A stretch of 64,000 nucleotides of DNA from CBDAUN01 sp965214875 (lineage in GTDB: Bacteria; Pseudomonadota; Gammaproteobacteria; Arenicellales; JAJDZL01): positions 3,410,001 to 3,474,000 of the forward strand of contig OZ243980.1 of the NCBI GenBank assembly GCA_965214875.1, given 5' to 3'. This document shows positions 29,376-39,384 of the stretch, one piece after another (position 1 is the first letter of the stretch; each line of letters opens with the position of its first letter). The notes below the pieces were generated by a model. That model was not told the DNA's origin. It made no database searches and was given only the letters and a program-made list of their open reading frames with translations. The position numbers were made by a program, and so were the translations under genes.

Positions 29376-30893
29376 CTAGCCGCCCTGAAACTGGTTATTC
29401 GGTGCAAATAGCCCCAGACCGAAATGACAGGCAAACCCAAGAGCCAACGGCCCAGTAATCGGTTCAGCAAAGTTAAGCTCCCAAAAACTGCCTCGACAGT
29501 CAGGCTGAATTTGATTGCGCCTGAGTGACCGAAATCGTCTAAATCTGATAGGCATCAGACTCCGGTTTCCAACCTTGATTGTATTGACGTGTTTTAAGTT
29601 CTCGAGTTCGGGAAGACCACGTATTTCACATTCGCGCCTAATCTGAGCAGCAACATTAAAGTTCTTTTTGGTATGCCATGGGTGTAGGTAAGGTGTTAAG
29701 GAAACCCACTGCCGGCTAGACGCTGTCAGTTCACTGAAAACCTCGTGGCCACCCATACCCTCAAACAACAGCCGCCACTCGCCGCCATTTGAATCCCACA
29801 ACTTCCTCTTGCGACGCGACAATTCATCAATGATACGCTGCGCCGTTTGATTCATTCCGGCAGGTACATGGAGCGCCACTCTATCCAAATAGCCATTTCC
29901 ATTGCTATCGAATGGCAAATAGAAGGCATGCTGATGCGTACTTTCCTTTGGCAAATCGTGCCCAGAAAACAACGGAGGAGCAAGAGGCTTTCCTGCCTCA
30001 TCCTTTCCGAATGCGTTCATCACCGTCATGCGCATCAGTTCGCCAATACGCAGTGTATCCTCTATACGTGGCAATGGCTTGCCAAGTAGCAGGAAGCGAG
30101 CAGTTGTAATTTTTGACGTCGATCGCTTCGAAGTGTTCGCCTTTCTTTGTGGCCGCAAAGCATCCAGCGGACGAATGTAGTTGATTTTTTTCGAGGCTGG
30201 CGGTGCGCTCCAACCCTGCTTTTGCAGATCCACAGTATCCAGTGACAAGGCTAGAAGCAATCCATTCGGCAGTGACTTGTTCAACTTTTTCGACTGCTTG
30301 CCATCCGCAAAAAACATATCGCGCCGACCGGCATACTCGTTGGCAGAAACAGGTGAATTCACGCTGACTATCTCTCCATGCAGTTCCCCGGTCAATTGGT
30401 CAATTGGGTCTTCTCCGGGCCTGCAATTGGGCTTCGGCATGTATTTGACTCGGCGGACCTCTACCCAGGACTCCGCACGGCCAAAAAAACCCATTACACT
30501 CACTAAGTCGTCAAGCAGTCTTGCCTGTTCTTCCGGTAAATCTATTTGCGACCAACCTATATATAAAGGTGTGTCAGGGTGTACAGCCGCAAAGGCATCA
30601 TACACTAGTGAAGTTTGCCCACCGCCCTTTGGCATGTAATGACGAGTATGACTTTGGCTTGCGTCAGGCAGATAAAACTCGGGAGCCACTCGGGCAAGCG
30701 TCTCAATAAGGGCAACTAAATCTACTTCATCGTGCTTACCCGTGATCTTGACTTTGCGATGCCATGTTGCAATCAGCGCCCGCAATAAACGCCAAGTCTC
30801 GGGAGGCCAATCAACGTCAGCCTCATTGACGTGTCGTCCCCACGGATTGCCGTGATAGCGCCCAGCTAAAAAACGGAATTCAAGGGCAAGCAT
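29376..30893 (-). CDS. csb2: Csb2 (GSU0054 family), type I-G Cas5-Cas6 fusion
   Basis: A 505-residue protein. The N-terminal RAMP half starts LALEFRFLAGRYHGNPWGRHVNEADVDW-like, typical of Csb2/GSU0054. The C-terminal half has HQHAFYLPFD, a HVPAGM strand and the terminal glycine loop LGFACHFGLGLFAP. In type I-G it combines Cas5 (5' handle binding) and Cas6 (repeat cleavage). It is the only Cas6-like protein in the window, so it probably also processes crRNAs for the Cmr complex. It is last in the minus-strand operon, 5 bp after csb1. Confidence 0.88.
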   Translation of the reverse strand: MLALEFRFLAGRYHGNPWGRHVNEADVDWPPETWRLLRALIATWHRKVKITGKHDEVDLVALIETLARVAPEFYLPDASQSHTRHYMPKGGGQTSLVYDAFAAVHPDTPLYIGWSQIDLPEEQARLLDDLVSVMGFFGRAESWVEVRRVKYMPKPNCRPGEDPIDQLTGELHGEIVSVNSPVSANEYAGRRDMFFADGKQSKKLNKSLPNGLLLALSLDTVDLQKQGWSAPPASKKINYIRPLDALRPQRKANTSKRSTSKITTARFLLLGKPLPRIEDTLRIGELMRMTVMNAFGKDEAGKPLAPPLFSGHDLPKESTHQHAFYLPFDSNGNGYLDRVALHVPAGMNQTAQRIIDELSRRKRKLWDSNGGEWRLLFEGMGGHEVFSELTASSRQWVSLTPYLHPWHTKKNFNVAAQIRRECEIRGLPELENLKHVNTIKVGNRSLMPIRFRRFRSLRRNQIQPDCRGSFWELNFAEPITGPLALGFACHFGLGLFAPNNQFQGG

Positions 30894-30898
30894 GGCAG

Positions 30899-31840
30899 CT
30901 ACTTTTTTCGGTAAGTGATGGTAGTTGTGCGAAAGTCAATTCCAGCCTTGGAAATCAACACTGGCAGATTCCCTTGCAGATCGATCAGCGAAGGCAGTTC
31001 AAATCCTTTTGGTTGCTGCACTTCGACACTCAGGCATCCCAAGTCACAGGCAGTTCGCAGCCTCAGATTTGTATCAAGAAGCTTCCTCACCTTAAACAAT
31101 GCGATTGCAATCAGAAGCGTTTCAACTTCATTTCTGAAACCATAGCCGCGAATCTGTGCTAGATCGAGATTGAAGTACGCCGTGATTTCTGGAGAGACGA
31201 ATTCATCCCGCGGAAAAGGAACGTTGCCGAAACCTTTACTGGTATCACCTCGTGGATTGACTGCATCATTTTTCACTCCTCCGCTTGCGGCCACCTTGAT
31301 GTCCATAGCCTCAATGAAACCAGACAAAGCACGAGGCAAGCGCAGGCGACCGCCCGCCAAGTCGCTCTTCGCCAGAAAAACTCCGTGAACCAGTGAATTG
31401 ATATCTAGCTTTAGCAATACGCTCGCCAGCTTGCGCAAATCGACCATTCCTTCTTCCATGTCAGCGAGTTCATCTTTGAGCAACTGAAGAAGTTTTGCAT
31501 CTCTACCCTCAAGGATGTATGGCGAATTTATACGGTGCGCCTCTAGAATCGAATTGGTGAGCGGCTCCGATTTTTCGTTCAGTACCTTGATAACCGATAA
31601 TCCTCGCAGTTCCTGCACCCAGTCATCAGCCATTTTGTCCCAGCAAACGGCCTCCAATCGATTTGCCATGCTCTGTGCAGATTCCACCAGCAACATCGCT
31701 TCACCATTCGGCCCTTCGTATTGAGCAGCGCCAATCTCAGGAAAGCCAGTAGGTTGAAATCGTGTGCCTTGTACAGGCTCAAGCTTGGCTTTGAGCAACA
31801 ATCGCGGGGCATTTTCAAGAGTATTCAAGTCTAGAGACAT
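30899..31840 (-). CDS. csb1: Csb1 (GSU0053 family), type I-G Cas7 backbone
   Basis: The protein has about 313 residues, with ARLLLKAKLEP-type start strands, FQPTGFPEIGAAQYEGP and LLVESAQSMANRLE, which are hallmarks of Csb1/GSU0053. It forms the crRNA-binding filament of the type I-G Cascade. GGAG seven bases before the ATG at 31840 makes that start preferable to an earlier one at 31885. It lies between csx17 (55-bp gap) and csb2 (5-bp gap). Confidence 0.9.
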   Translation of the reverse strand: MSLDLNTLENAPRLLLKAKLEPVQGTRFQPTGFPEIGAAQYEGPNGEAMLLVESAQSMANRLEAVCWDKMADDWVQELRGLSVIKVLNEKSEPLTNSILEAHRINSPYILEGRDAKLLQLLKDELADMEEGMVDLRKLASVLLKLDINSLVHGVFLAKSDLAGGRLRLPRALSGFIEAMDIKVAASGGVKNDAVNPRGDTSKGFGNVPFPRDEFVSPEITAYFNLDLAQIRGYGFRNEVETLLIAIALFKVRKLLDTNLRLRTACDLGCLSVEVQQPKGFELPSLIDLQGNLPVLISKAGIDFRTTTITYRKK

Positions 31841-31895
31841 AGCTATCTCCTCTGTTTGTTGCGTTGTGGTTTTAGGGTAAAGCAAATGGTTAGAA

Positions 31896-34097
31896 TTATT
31901 CTAGTTGAGCATCTTCTTTGTCACTCAATACTACGTTTGACAATGTACGAATAGCGCCGTATTTAAGGGGAATTACTAGTGCCGCCGCAAGTCTGCGAGG
32001 ATCAATGCCAACCAAATTGGGCAATTTGTCAAACGGCAGAGCCAAATCAAAGCCAGAACTGCGCAATCGTCGCCAAGCAAAAACTATGGCCTGTTCAGCG
32101 TGTGCAGGCCCGCCGCTGGCTAATTTGTTAAGTATTTGAGGCGATGCAGGCAAATGCTTATCCTTGGGCAATGCTCCCAAGCTCTTCAATGCAGAGTCGG
32201 GCATCAGTGCTAATTTGCATAAAGTAAAGGCCGCAGGAATCGGGCCTTCACCTGACTTTTGATCGATATCAACCGGAATTTCACACATTGAAAGTCCTCG
32301 AAGTAATCCGGCAATTTTCACATCCAACCGATCACTATTGAGAAAATTGCATAAATCACCAAGATCAATTCCTGCATTGCTATTCAGAGGCTTGTCCTCG
32401 AAGTTTAGTCGAGCTGGCAGGGACAGCCTCAGCCGCGCCAATTCGATCAACGTAGCAACGAGGTCATGCTTAGCGGAGACTTGAGCACGAATACGGCAAA
32501 CGGGTTCTCTCTTGTTCTTCTCGTTTTTGCACGCCTTTATCAACCATTCGTTGAAATTCGCATGATGGATAGGGAACAATTGCGAGCGCACAGGAAACGC
32601 ATTTTCTCTAGTTCCCCTTAAACCCGCAAGAGCCCATGCAATACGGAATTCCGGACTTTCGTCGTTTGCTTCCCTTGCCCAGCTCGTAGAGAGCTGCGGT
32701 ATAGGTGGTACAGAATCTTGTGCCTTTATGCTGCACGACAGTGCTCCTTGGATTTCACCTAACAAAATCAGCAAGCACTGCGTTTTCTCAGTACTCGGTT
32801 GGCGCTGCGCCATTACAAAAATAGCATTTTCGAGCCGGTGATACAAATCAGCGAAACGGCTAGGGGCGCTCTTTCCACTTGAAAATTTACGAAACTTAGC
32901 CAACCAATCCTTGCGCTCAAGCTCATCAATCCAATTGGTTTGAGGGTCGGCGGTAACTTGAACTCGCTCCAGAGGCGTGGCCAGGTATGCTTTTCCATGG
33001 CGCATCAACAAACCATACCGCTGGAAACGGTCCACTCCGCGATACCCTCCCAAACGGTGCACGGCACGCACAAAATCCAGAGCGTCTTTAGCAGGCCGAG
33101 CGCCTAGTGCAACACGTCCTTCAGATATCAATGAGCGAACTTCCGTGTAGTTTGCAGGATTGCTCCACAGCGGCATCCACAATTCGCCTCTTGACGACGC
33201 TACATCATTCTTGCCCAAGTTGCCGCGACTTGCAGCAACTGAACGCACCGTGAAGGGATAGCTTAGAAAACCTATGCCGGAATATTCGTTACGACGTACA
33301 GCCGCGGCCGCAAAAGTAACAGCACCCTCTATCATCAGCACGAAATCCCATGGGTTCACGTGGCCTTTTTTTGCTTCATATCCCGTTGTGGAGTTCGGTC
33401 CGCCTACTTGACCAGGAGCAAATTGGCCGATCGCTTGTTTAGCCAGCCCCGGCGCTGGCTTAGCAAGCAGTGCCAAATCAAGCAAACTAGCGGATTTAGG
33501 CATCGCTTTTCCTGTTTTCGGATCAATAAGGTCAAGCAGACGTTGCATAAAGTTATTTGTGAAATCGAATCTGCCATCATTGCCACCCGTACCAAGCAGA
33601 GGTGGGAATTGTCCCTGTTCTCCAGTTAGCAATATCGACGCATCAAACCACTCAAGCGCATCGTCGGGTAGCAGACCGCGCAGACGATTCAGGAGTTTAT
33701 TTTTCGCTTCATTTTTCGGACTTGCCTCGCGCTCCAAGCACTCAAGATCAAAAGCTCGTGCCGCAACCTCCAAAGACAAACGAAACGCTGACAAGCGCTG
33801 ACAGGCGCTTTCTTTGATTTCTTGCAAGGATATCTGATTGTCATTCTTGTAGAATCCACTACCACCGTTCCACGGACTTAGAATCGGTGACGGAGCGTAG
33901 TCATCTAATAGATAGCGGATCAAAGTCTCATAGGGCATCTTGGATGTTAGAAGCAGATTTTCGCCAACCCATGCACCTTTAATCTCAGGATCCAAGTTGT
34001 TCAGTATCCGCAGCACACCTAGTCCTTTGAGATAATTCGCAAGCGGCGTAGGCGTACAACCGGGAAGTGCAATTTCATAGTAAGTTGCCACGTGCAA
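31896..34097 (-). CDS. csx17: Csx17 (Cas8u2), type I-G large subunit
   Basis: The protein has about 733 residues. The start, with a GCTPTPLANYLKGLGVLRIL stretch, and a following WNGGSGFY are characteristic of Csx17. It is the large subunit that recognises the PAM and recruits Cas3. The frame opens with TTG at 34097, while a GTG at 34091 has better spacing to the GAGAGG ribosome site, so the true start may be two codons later. The cas3 stop is 6 bp upstream. Confidence 0.9.
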   Translation of the reverse strand: MHVATYYEIALPGCTPTPLANYLKGLGVLRILNNLDPEIKGAWVGENLLLTSKMPYETLIRYLLDDYAPSPILSPWNGGSGFYKNDNQISLQEIKESACQRLSAFRLSLEVAARAFDLECLEREASPKNEAKNKLLNRLRGLLPDDALEWFDASILLTGEQGQFPPLLGTGGNDGRFDFTNNFMQRLLDLIDPKTGKAMPKSASLLDLALLAKPAPGLAKQAIGQFAPGQVGGPNSTTGYEAKKGHVNPWDFVLMIEGAVTFAAAAVRRNEYSGIGFLSYPFTVRSVAASRGNLGKNDVASSRGELWMPLWSNPANYTEVRSLISEGRVALGARPAKDALDFVRAVHRLGGYRGVDRFQRYGLLMRHGKAYLATPLERVQVTADPQTNWIDELERKDWLAKFRKFSSGKSAPSRFADLYHRLENAIFVMAQRQPSTEKTQCLLILLGEIQGALSCSIKAQDSVPPIPQLSTSWAREANDESPEFRIAWALAGLRGTRENAFPVRSQLFPIHHANFNEWLIKACKNEKNKREPVCRIRAQVSAKHDLVATLIELARLRLSLPARLNFEDKPLNSNAGIDLGDLCNFLNSDRLDVKIAGLLRGLSMCEIPVDIDQKSGEGPIPAAFTLCKLALMPDSALKSLGALPKDKHLPASPQILNKLASGGPAHAEQAIVFAWRRLRSSGFDLALPFDKLPNLVGIDPRRLAAALVIPLKYGAIRTLSNVVLSDKEDAQLE

Positions 34098-34103
34098 GCC
34101 TCT

Positions 34104-36521
34104 CTACTCTTGCTCCTGTGACGATGCGCGCCAATCAGCGATGCGCACGAGAGTCTCCAACCATGCAAGACGGAACGGTCCATGTTGTTCCAATAGATTC
34201 AGGGTTCGGGCCGCCCACGAACGACCTTGCTCACCTTCGCCTATTTCCATCAGAGCAAGTTTCAACTTAACTTCGCCGCTCTGCTCTCCATCAAACGAGA
34301 GCAATGGGAGACAATCGCCTTCCCAAATACCACGTGCAAATCGCAATTCTTGTGAGTCGGGCTGTTTCTCGTTCGGCATTGCCCGCAAACTCATTCGCAC
34401 CTTGCCATGATGAGCTGCGATCAAGTAAGCGGTCAGATCAATCTTGATGTCCGGATTGTTTGGATTGTCACGTTGGGCCAAATAGGCTAGGGCTGATGCC
34501 AGTTCATGGCGAAAATATGGCCGAGAATGTCTCATCCGCCCCGAACAACCCGACTTGGCGAGAACCCCATCCGGGGCTTCCTTGCAACGATGCATAGATT
34601 TTTGAAATACGTCGTGCGCCTTACCAACATCATGCCAGCGGGCAGCACAAACAACCTCGCTAGCGTTGGCACGTTCGTTTACGGCGGCGCATAATGACTT
34701 GGCCGCACTAGCGGCGTTTCCAAGATGCTTCGCGAGTGGCACGGAAGCCTTAGTTTGAGATCGCCAGTCATCTCCATAGCTCAGCATTTCAACTGCTTCG
34801 CTCGTATTTTTGTCTTCTATACGGACTTCCTTCTTCCCATCGCTGGTGAAACCAAGTGCTTCATCATATCCTCCATCTACAGCAGCCAATAGCAGTGTCA
34901 TGCCAGGACGAGGCGGATCAATTAAAGATTGCCATTTCTTGCCTAGACTGTCCCAATGCCAAACGCCATTTTTGCGTTTGCCAATATTCTTTGCTTGCCT
35001 CAAACTAACGGGGCATAACTCGTCCCGATTTGGCGCAGGTTGAGGATCCGGCTTGTTGGGATTTTGTTCAAAGTTTCGCCAAAACACTTGTAAACCTGGG
35101 AGTCCTTTATCCCTGATGTAGTCCGACACATCCACATCAAATCCAGATAGATCCGGATCGGTATTGAATAAATCCAACAAATCCCTGCGTCTCAGTACGG
35201 CTGATTGCGGAGGATTTTCGTCTGTTGGGGACAGATTTCCGGGTCCAACATCATCAAGTCCTATCAGTTTTTTCCGAGCCTCTTGGAGCGCCACTCCATC
35301 GTAAGGCAAAGTGTCCGCATCATCTTCAATGTCAATCCAGAACACTCGCGCCGCGTTGCCGGCCTTGTGTTCACCAAAACGGTTGCAACGGCCGAACCTT
35401 TGAACCAACGAAGACCATGATGCCAATTCGGTGAATAGAGTCATTGAGGTTATATCAACACCGGCTTCAATGGCCTGTGTGGCGACAATAATGCGGTCTT
35501 TAGCGGATAAATTTAACTGCTCATTTTGTCGTCGACGCTCAACCGGTCGAAAGCGTGAATGAATCAGCAAGTCATCACAATTTGCTCGACTCTGCTGTAT
35601 CTGTTGGAACAGCTTCTGAGCGCGGTCGACCTGATTCAAAATAACCAGCGTTTGGCTGCCCGGTTCGTGCTCATCCAATACGGTTCGGCTCAGCTCCTTA
35701 ACATACGCTGTCATGCCATCTTTATTTTTAGCTTCCGAGTTGAAAGACACAATAGTGCGCCGCAAAGATTTTTGCGCGTCAAGTAGTTTGGCAACATGCC
35801 TTCGGTCAGCGTCAGTTAATCCCAATGTTTTGAATTGCGGCACGTGGTCTGCAAGATCAACCGTCTCAAGCCAGTCGGGTCTAAGTGTCGCTGATAGCCA
35901 AATCGAAATGCTGGATTTAGCTAGAGGAAATTTTCTTCGGAAAGCCTCCAACTGTGCCGAAGTCGCCAAGCCTGCCCCCATGAGCTGCACTTCATCAAAA
36001 GCCCAGAGACTATCGTTGTGAAGCAATGCGAAGTGAATTGGCCACTGATAACGACTCATGCCATAGCCTCGCATCAAGGCACGAGAAAGCAACATGTCTT
36101 GCGTGCCTATCAGAATCATGTCCTCTTCCGGATGATTAGCCCAGGTCTTTAGGTCCGTCTCGCCCCCCATCAAAACATGAACCGAAACCTTGTTGTCACC
36201 AAGCTCTCCCAGAATGTTCAGGTTTCGCAACCAGCAGCAAACATTCTCGTGAGTCTGCTCAACTAGCGTTCGCATGGGCAAACACCAAACCAATCGCCTA
36301 GGAGTTGCTTTATCGGTCTCAGCGAGTCGTCCGCCGCACCGCCAACCGCGCTTGTAAAGCCAAGCTGCGGTAACGGCAACCGTTTTCCCCATGCCGGTAG
36401 GAATGTCCAACAACTCCGGCCAGGCGGGACCGATAGCTAAGTGTTCCTGATACGGGTAAGGCACTTGCTCGCTTTGCGCGAAAGCGGCACGAAAGAAGCT
36501 AAGGTATTCTTCCTTACACAT
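34104..36521 (-). CDS. cas3: Cas3 helicase with C-terminal HD nuclease
   Basis: The protein has about 805 residues from the ATG at 36521. The SF2 helicase has motif I IPTGMGKT (residues 40-47), motif II FDEVQLMG, motif III SATLRP and motif VI QRFGRCNR. The HD nuclease is C-terminal: WHDVGK (H630/D631), H672 and the H704-H705 pair. Helicase before HD is the order seen in type I-G Cas3. It unwinds and degrades DNA marked by Cascade. It is the first gene of the minus-strand operon. A TTG at 36557 is a possible longer start. Confidence 0.93.
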   Translation of the reverse strand: MCKEEYLSFFRAAFAQSEQVPYPYQEHLAIGPAWPELLDIPTGMGKTVAVTAAWLYKRGWRCGGRLAETDKATPRRLVWCLPMRTLVEQTHENVCCWLRNLNILGELGDNKVSVHVLMGGETDLKTWANHPEEDMILIGTQDMLLSRALMRGYGMSRYQWPIHFALLHNDSLWAFDEVQLMGAGLATSAQLEAFRRKFPLAKSSISIWLSATLRPDWLETVDLADHVPQFKTLGLTDADRRHVAKLLDAQKSLRRTIVSFNSEAKNKDGMTAYVKELSRTVLDEHEPGSQTLVILNQVDRAQKLFQQIQQSRANCDDLLIHSRFRPVERRRQNEQLNLSAKDRIIVATQAIEAGVDITSMTLFTELASWSSLVQRFGRCNRFGEHKAGNAARVFWIDIEDDADTLPYDGVALQEARKKLIGLDDVGPGNLSPTDENPPQSAVLRRRDLLDLFNTDPDLSGFDVDVSDYIRDKGLPGLQVFWRNFEQNPNKPDPQPAPNRDELCPVSLRQAKNIGKRKNGVWHWDSLGKKWQSLIDPPRPGMTLLLAAVDGGYDEALGFTSDGKKEVRIEDKNTSEAVEMLSYGDDWRSQTKASVPLAKHLGNAASAAKSLCAAVNERANASEVVCAARWHDVGKAHDVFQKSMHRCKEAPDGVLAKSGCSGRMRHSRPYFRHELASALAYLAQRDNPNNPDIKIDLTAYLIAAHHGKVRMSLRAMPNEKQPDSQELRFARGIWEGDCLPLLSFDGEQSGEVKLKLALMEIGEGEQGRSWAARTLNLLEQHGPFRLAWLETLVRIADWRASSQEQE

Positions 36522-36800
36522 CTTCGAAATCTTTTGATAAATGCTCCAAAAGAACAATTTAGGGCCATTAACAACGAAAACCTCTAATCAGTGTGGCAAT
36601 TCAATCGCTACTGACGAATTCTTCCAATGGAACCTTATCAGCTACACGTTCAAACATTTGGTTTTAGCTATTTTGCCTTGGAAGCAGAATATACAATAAA
36701 AATGATGTTAGCGGTGTGTCTCGACTTAAGGGCATCAATGTGGATAAGGATTTGAATTCGGACATGTAGCCGGTTGAGTATCCGGTTACGAAACTGCTAC

Positions 36801-37482
36801 TTAGTGCCTGCCAGAACCCCCTCCCCTATTTTGCGCCTGGGCCGGCGCCTCCGGCCGCCCGGATCGTCGCTTGGAAGTCCGCTTCGGGGATGCTAGGCGG
36901 CGGGCGAGGCGCTTGCGCTCCTTATCTAGCAGTAGCCGCCCGAGCCGCTTGAGGTTCGCCGCCAGCGGCCGACTCGACCGCCGAGTGTTGCTTGCGAGCC
37001 GCCTGGAACTATTCCTGGCCCTCATGCGCCGAGCCGGGCCCGGTATCTCAGGCGAGTGGAAGCCGCGGTCAAAGCTGCAGGCGCGAAGGTCCTCGAACCG
37101 CCCCTTCGACCAGCACCGCCACGTGGTCGATGTCGCCGACCGCCACCAGGGCGCACAGCTTCGTGTCCTCTGCGCGAAGATCGCAGCAGACCTCGGCCCG
37201 GATATGCGCCCAGCAACGGTCGGACAGGCCGGACTGGTGCCACTGATCCACCTCCCCGTTCCACCGCTCCGTCAGGCGCAACACGCACGAGGCCGAGAAC
37301 CCTCGCACCCGGGGCCCAGCAGAATCTGCAGGGCCTCGGCCATCTCGCCGCTGGACACGCCATCTGGATGCCACCACGGCGAACACCTCAACGCTCGCGG
37401 CCTTCCCCGCATGCGGCGGAATCAGCGCAGACCGGAACACGGCCGGCTCGCCGGGGCAGGAGCGGGTCTTGGGAATCCGCAC
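36801..37482 (-). pseudogene. Transposase remnants, probably IS256- and ISNCY-like
   Basis: GC-rich, with broken minus-strand frames. One (37482-37069) has LRLTERWNGEVDQWHQ, LSDRCW and LRAEDTKLCALVAVGD, like the catalytic region of IS256-type transposases. In a shifted frame ACSFDRGFHSPE appears, and then 37025-36801 has LAANLKRLGRLLLDKERKR, like the tail of an ISNCY/IS1202 protein. No intact gene remains. The family names are tentative. Confidence 0.45.
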
Positions 37483-37740
37483 CGAGACCGGCCCCGCGCC
37501 GGTCTGAATCTAGCTTCGCGGCCGGTAGCCGCTTCGCACCACCGCTCGGCGACCGGCCGGCCTTTCGACCCCGTCGTAGCGGGCGAGCAGCTCACCGACC
37601 TAGGTTTCCAGCACCAGCTCGGCCTGCGAATCGCGGAAATTGCCGTGCGCGTCTAGTGAAACTACGCTGTTCTTGCTCATGAGCGACATGCCCCTCTGGC
37701 TTGATAATTGATTTTTCGAATCTACCGCTGAACCAGTTGC

Positions 37741-37786
37741 GCCGCTTTTTTCAACCCACCCCCGCCAAACACTACTTTTGGCAATA
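37741..37786 (+). repeat. Left inverted repeat around higBA-cas2 block
   Basis: GCCGCTT, a 20-bp weakly conserved middle and CACTACTTTTGGCAATA match the reverse complement of 39749-39793. GCCAAA...TTTGGC within it can fold as a small hairpin. Confidence 0.55.
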
Positions 37787-37854
37787 TTTCTCAGAAATCA
37801 TACAATGAAGTTAATTGAATTATTTATAATTAGGCGAATAGAAGTCGCTAACTC

Positions 37855-38157
37855 ATGGAAGTTGTTTTTGAAGATGAAGAACTCGCACTCCTTGAATCAG
37901 AAAATGCATACAAGCACTTCAGAAAACTGCCGGTCGCAATCGTCAGATCAGCAATCAAAAAGATATCCCTTCTGCGAGCTGCGACTTGCAAGCAGGATTT
38001 ACTGAATTTGAAAAGCTTGCGATATGAAAAGCTTGCCGGAAATTTTGCAGGTTACGAATCAATCCGCTTAAATCGGCAATGGCGTATGCTGATTCGGTTG
38101 GAGGAGGAACATAATCCGCCTCGAATTAGAATATTTTCCATCCTCGACTACCACTGA
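37855..38157 (+). CDS. higB: HigB-like RelE/ParE-superfamily toxin
   Basis: A 100-residue protein with the HigB pattern: FEDEELALLE at the start, LNLKSLRYEKLAGNFAGYES, IRLNRQWRMLIRL and a closing ISILDYH-type strand. HigB toxins cleave mRNA on the ribosome. It lies 17 bp upstream of a HigA-type antitoxin on the same strand, the reversed toxin-first order normal for higBA. Confidence 0.85.
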   Translation: MEVVFEDEELALLESENAYKHFRKLPVAIVRSAIKKISLLRAATCKQDLLNLKSLRYEKLAGNFAGYESIRLNRQWRMLIRLEEEHNPPRIRIFSILDYH

Positions 38158-38174
38158 CACCGGAACCAAAGATC

Positions 38175-39284
38175 ATGTCCGACCACATCCTAAGTCCAGG
38201 GTCTTTCATTCTCGATGAACTTGATGCTCGAGGCTGGAGTCAAGCCGATCTTGCTTTTGTTCTTGGCAAATCCACTCAGTCAATCAATGCACTTGTGAAA
38301 GGCAAGCGCGGCATATCTCCCGAGACGGCAAAATCAGTTGGTGAGGCATTCGGTATATCGGCCGAGGTGTTTCTGAACATCCAGAAAATGTACGAACTTT
38401 CGCGTGCTAATCCGCCAAGTGCGGAAATTCGCAAGAAAGCGAAACTTCAGTCGGCTTATCCGATTCGAGAAATGATCCGACGTCAATGGCTGGATGATGG
38501 CGAATCGGAGTATTTAGAGGAGCAAATTTGTCGATTTTTCGATGTCGATTCAGTGCATGACGTTCCACACCTTTCCCATCACGGAAAAAAAACCGACTAT
38601 CGCGACATCCCGCCAGTGCAACTAGCATGGCTCTTCAGAGTCAAACGGATATCTGAGCAAATGTCGGTCGCGCACTTCTCGAAGAAAAGCTATGATCAAT
38701 GCATCTCCACTCTGAAATCCTTGACCAAAGATCACAATCAAGCCGCACAGGTTCCAGCAATCTTGAATGATTGCGGCATCAAGTTCGTGATAGTCGAAGC
38801 TCTGCCAGGATCAAAAATCGACGGAGTATGTTTTTGGGAATCGAAGAAAGTGCCTGTGATAGGCATGTCCTTAAGGCATGACCGAATCGACAATTTCTGG
38901 TTTGTCCTACGGCATGAACTAGAACACGTTGTTCAAACGCATGCAAAGGATGCCGAAATGGTAGACGTTGAAATGCGTTATGCAGAAAACGAGCCGGGAC
39001 TGCCGCCGCAAGAGGTTCAAGCGAATGAGGCGGCAGCGGATTTCTGCGTTCCTACTGATGATTTCGAAAACTTTTGCTCGGTTCATGAAGGCTTTATTTC
39101 TGAATCAGATATTGTTGAATTCGCCAATCGCATGGAGGTGCATCCGGGGCTGGTCGCCGGGCGACTGCAATGGAAACTGGGCAAGTACAACTATTGGAGA
39201 AAATTGCTGCCTAAAATAAGAAGCATCGTATTGAGCACCGCGGTCTACGATGGATGGGGCAAAGCGATTCATATAGATTTGTAG
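38175..39284 (+). CDS. higA: HigA-type antitoxin fused to an ImmA/IrrE metallopeptidase domain
   Basis: A 369-residue protein. Residues about 8-75 form an Xre/HigA helix-turn-helix (LDARGWSQADLAFVLGKSTQ, GKRGISPETA). The C-terminal half (residues about 190-310) is an ImmA/IrrE (DUF955) zinc-protease domain with HELEH (RHELEHVVQTH) and a downstream EANEAAADFCVP third-ligand helix. Plain HigA has about 100 residues; this long form is a known variant. It may add proteolytic control of the antitoxin or another repressor (inference). Confidence 0.85.
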   Translation: MSDHILSPGSFILDELDARGWSQADLAFVLGKSTQSINALVKGKRGISPETAKSVGEAFGISAEVFLNIQKMYELSRANPPSAEIRKKAKLQSAYPIREMIRRQWLDDGESEYLEEQICRFFDVDSVHDVPHLSHHGKKTDYRDIPPVQLAWLFRVKRISEQMSVAHFSKKSYDQCISTLKSLTKDHNQAAQVPAILNDCGIKFVIVEALPGSKIDGVCFWESKKVPVIGMSLRHDRIDNFWFVLRHELEHVVQTHAKDAEMVDVEMRYAENEPGLPPQEVQANEAAADFCVPTDDFENFCSVHEGFISESDIVEFANRMEVHPGLVAGRLQWKLGKYNYWRKLLPKIRSIVLSTAVYDGWGKAIHIDL

Positions 39285-39384
39285 CTTCCAATCAACTTTT
39301 TGCAGAATCTGCAGTTGTAGATTGCGGGCGGACTCATTCCAGATACAATTCCGTCCTACATAAGTTGTTATTATTAAAGAGGTA

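Noticed and set aside
36871..37656. A 261-codon plus-strand frame
   Set aside because: Its Arg/Pro-rich composition is a GC-rich shadow; the minus strand carries transposase-like motifs.
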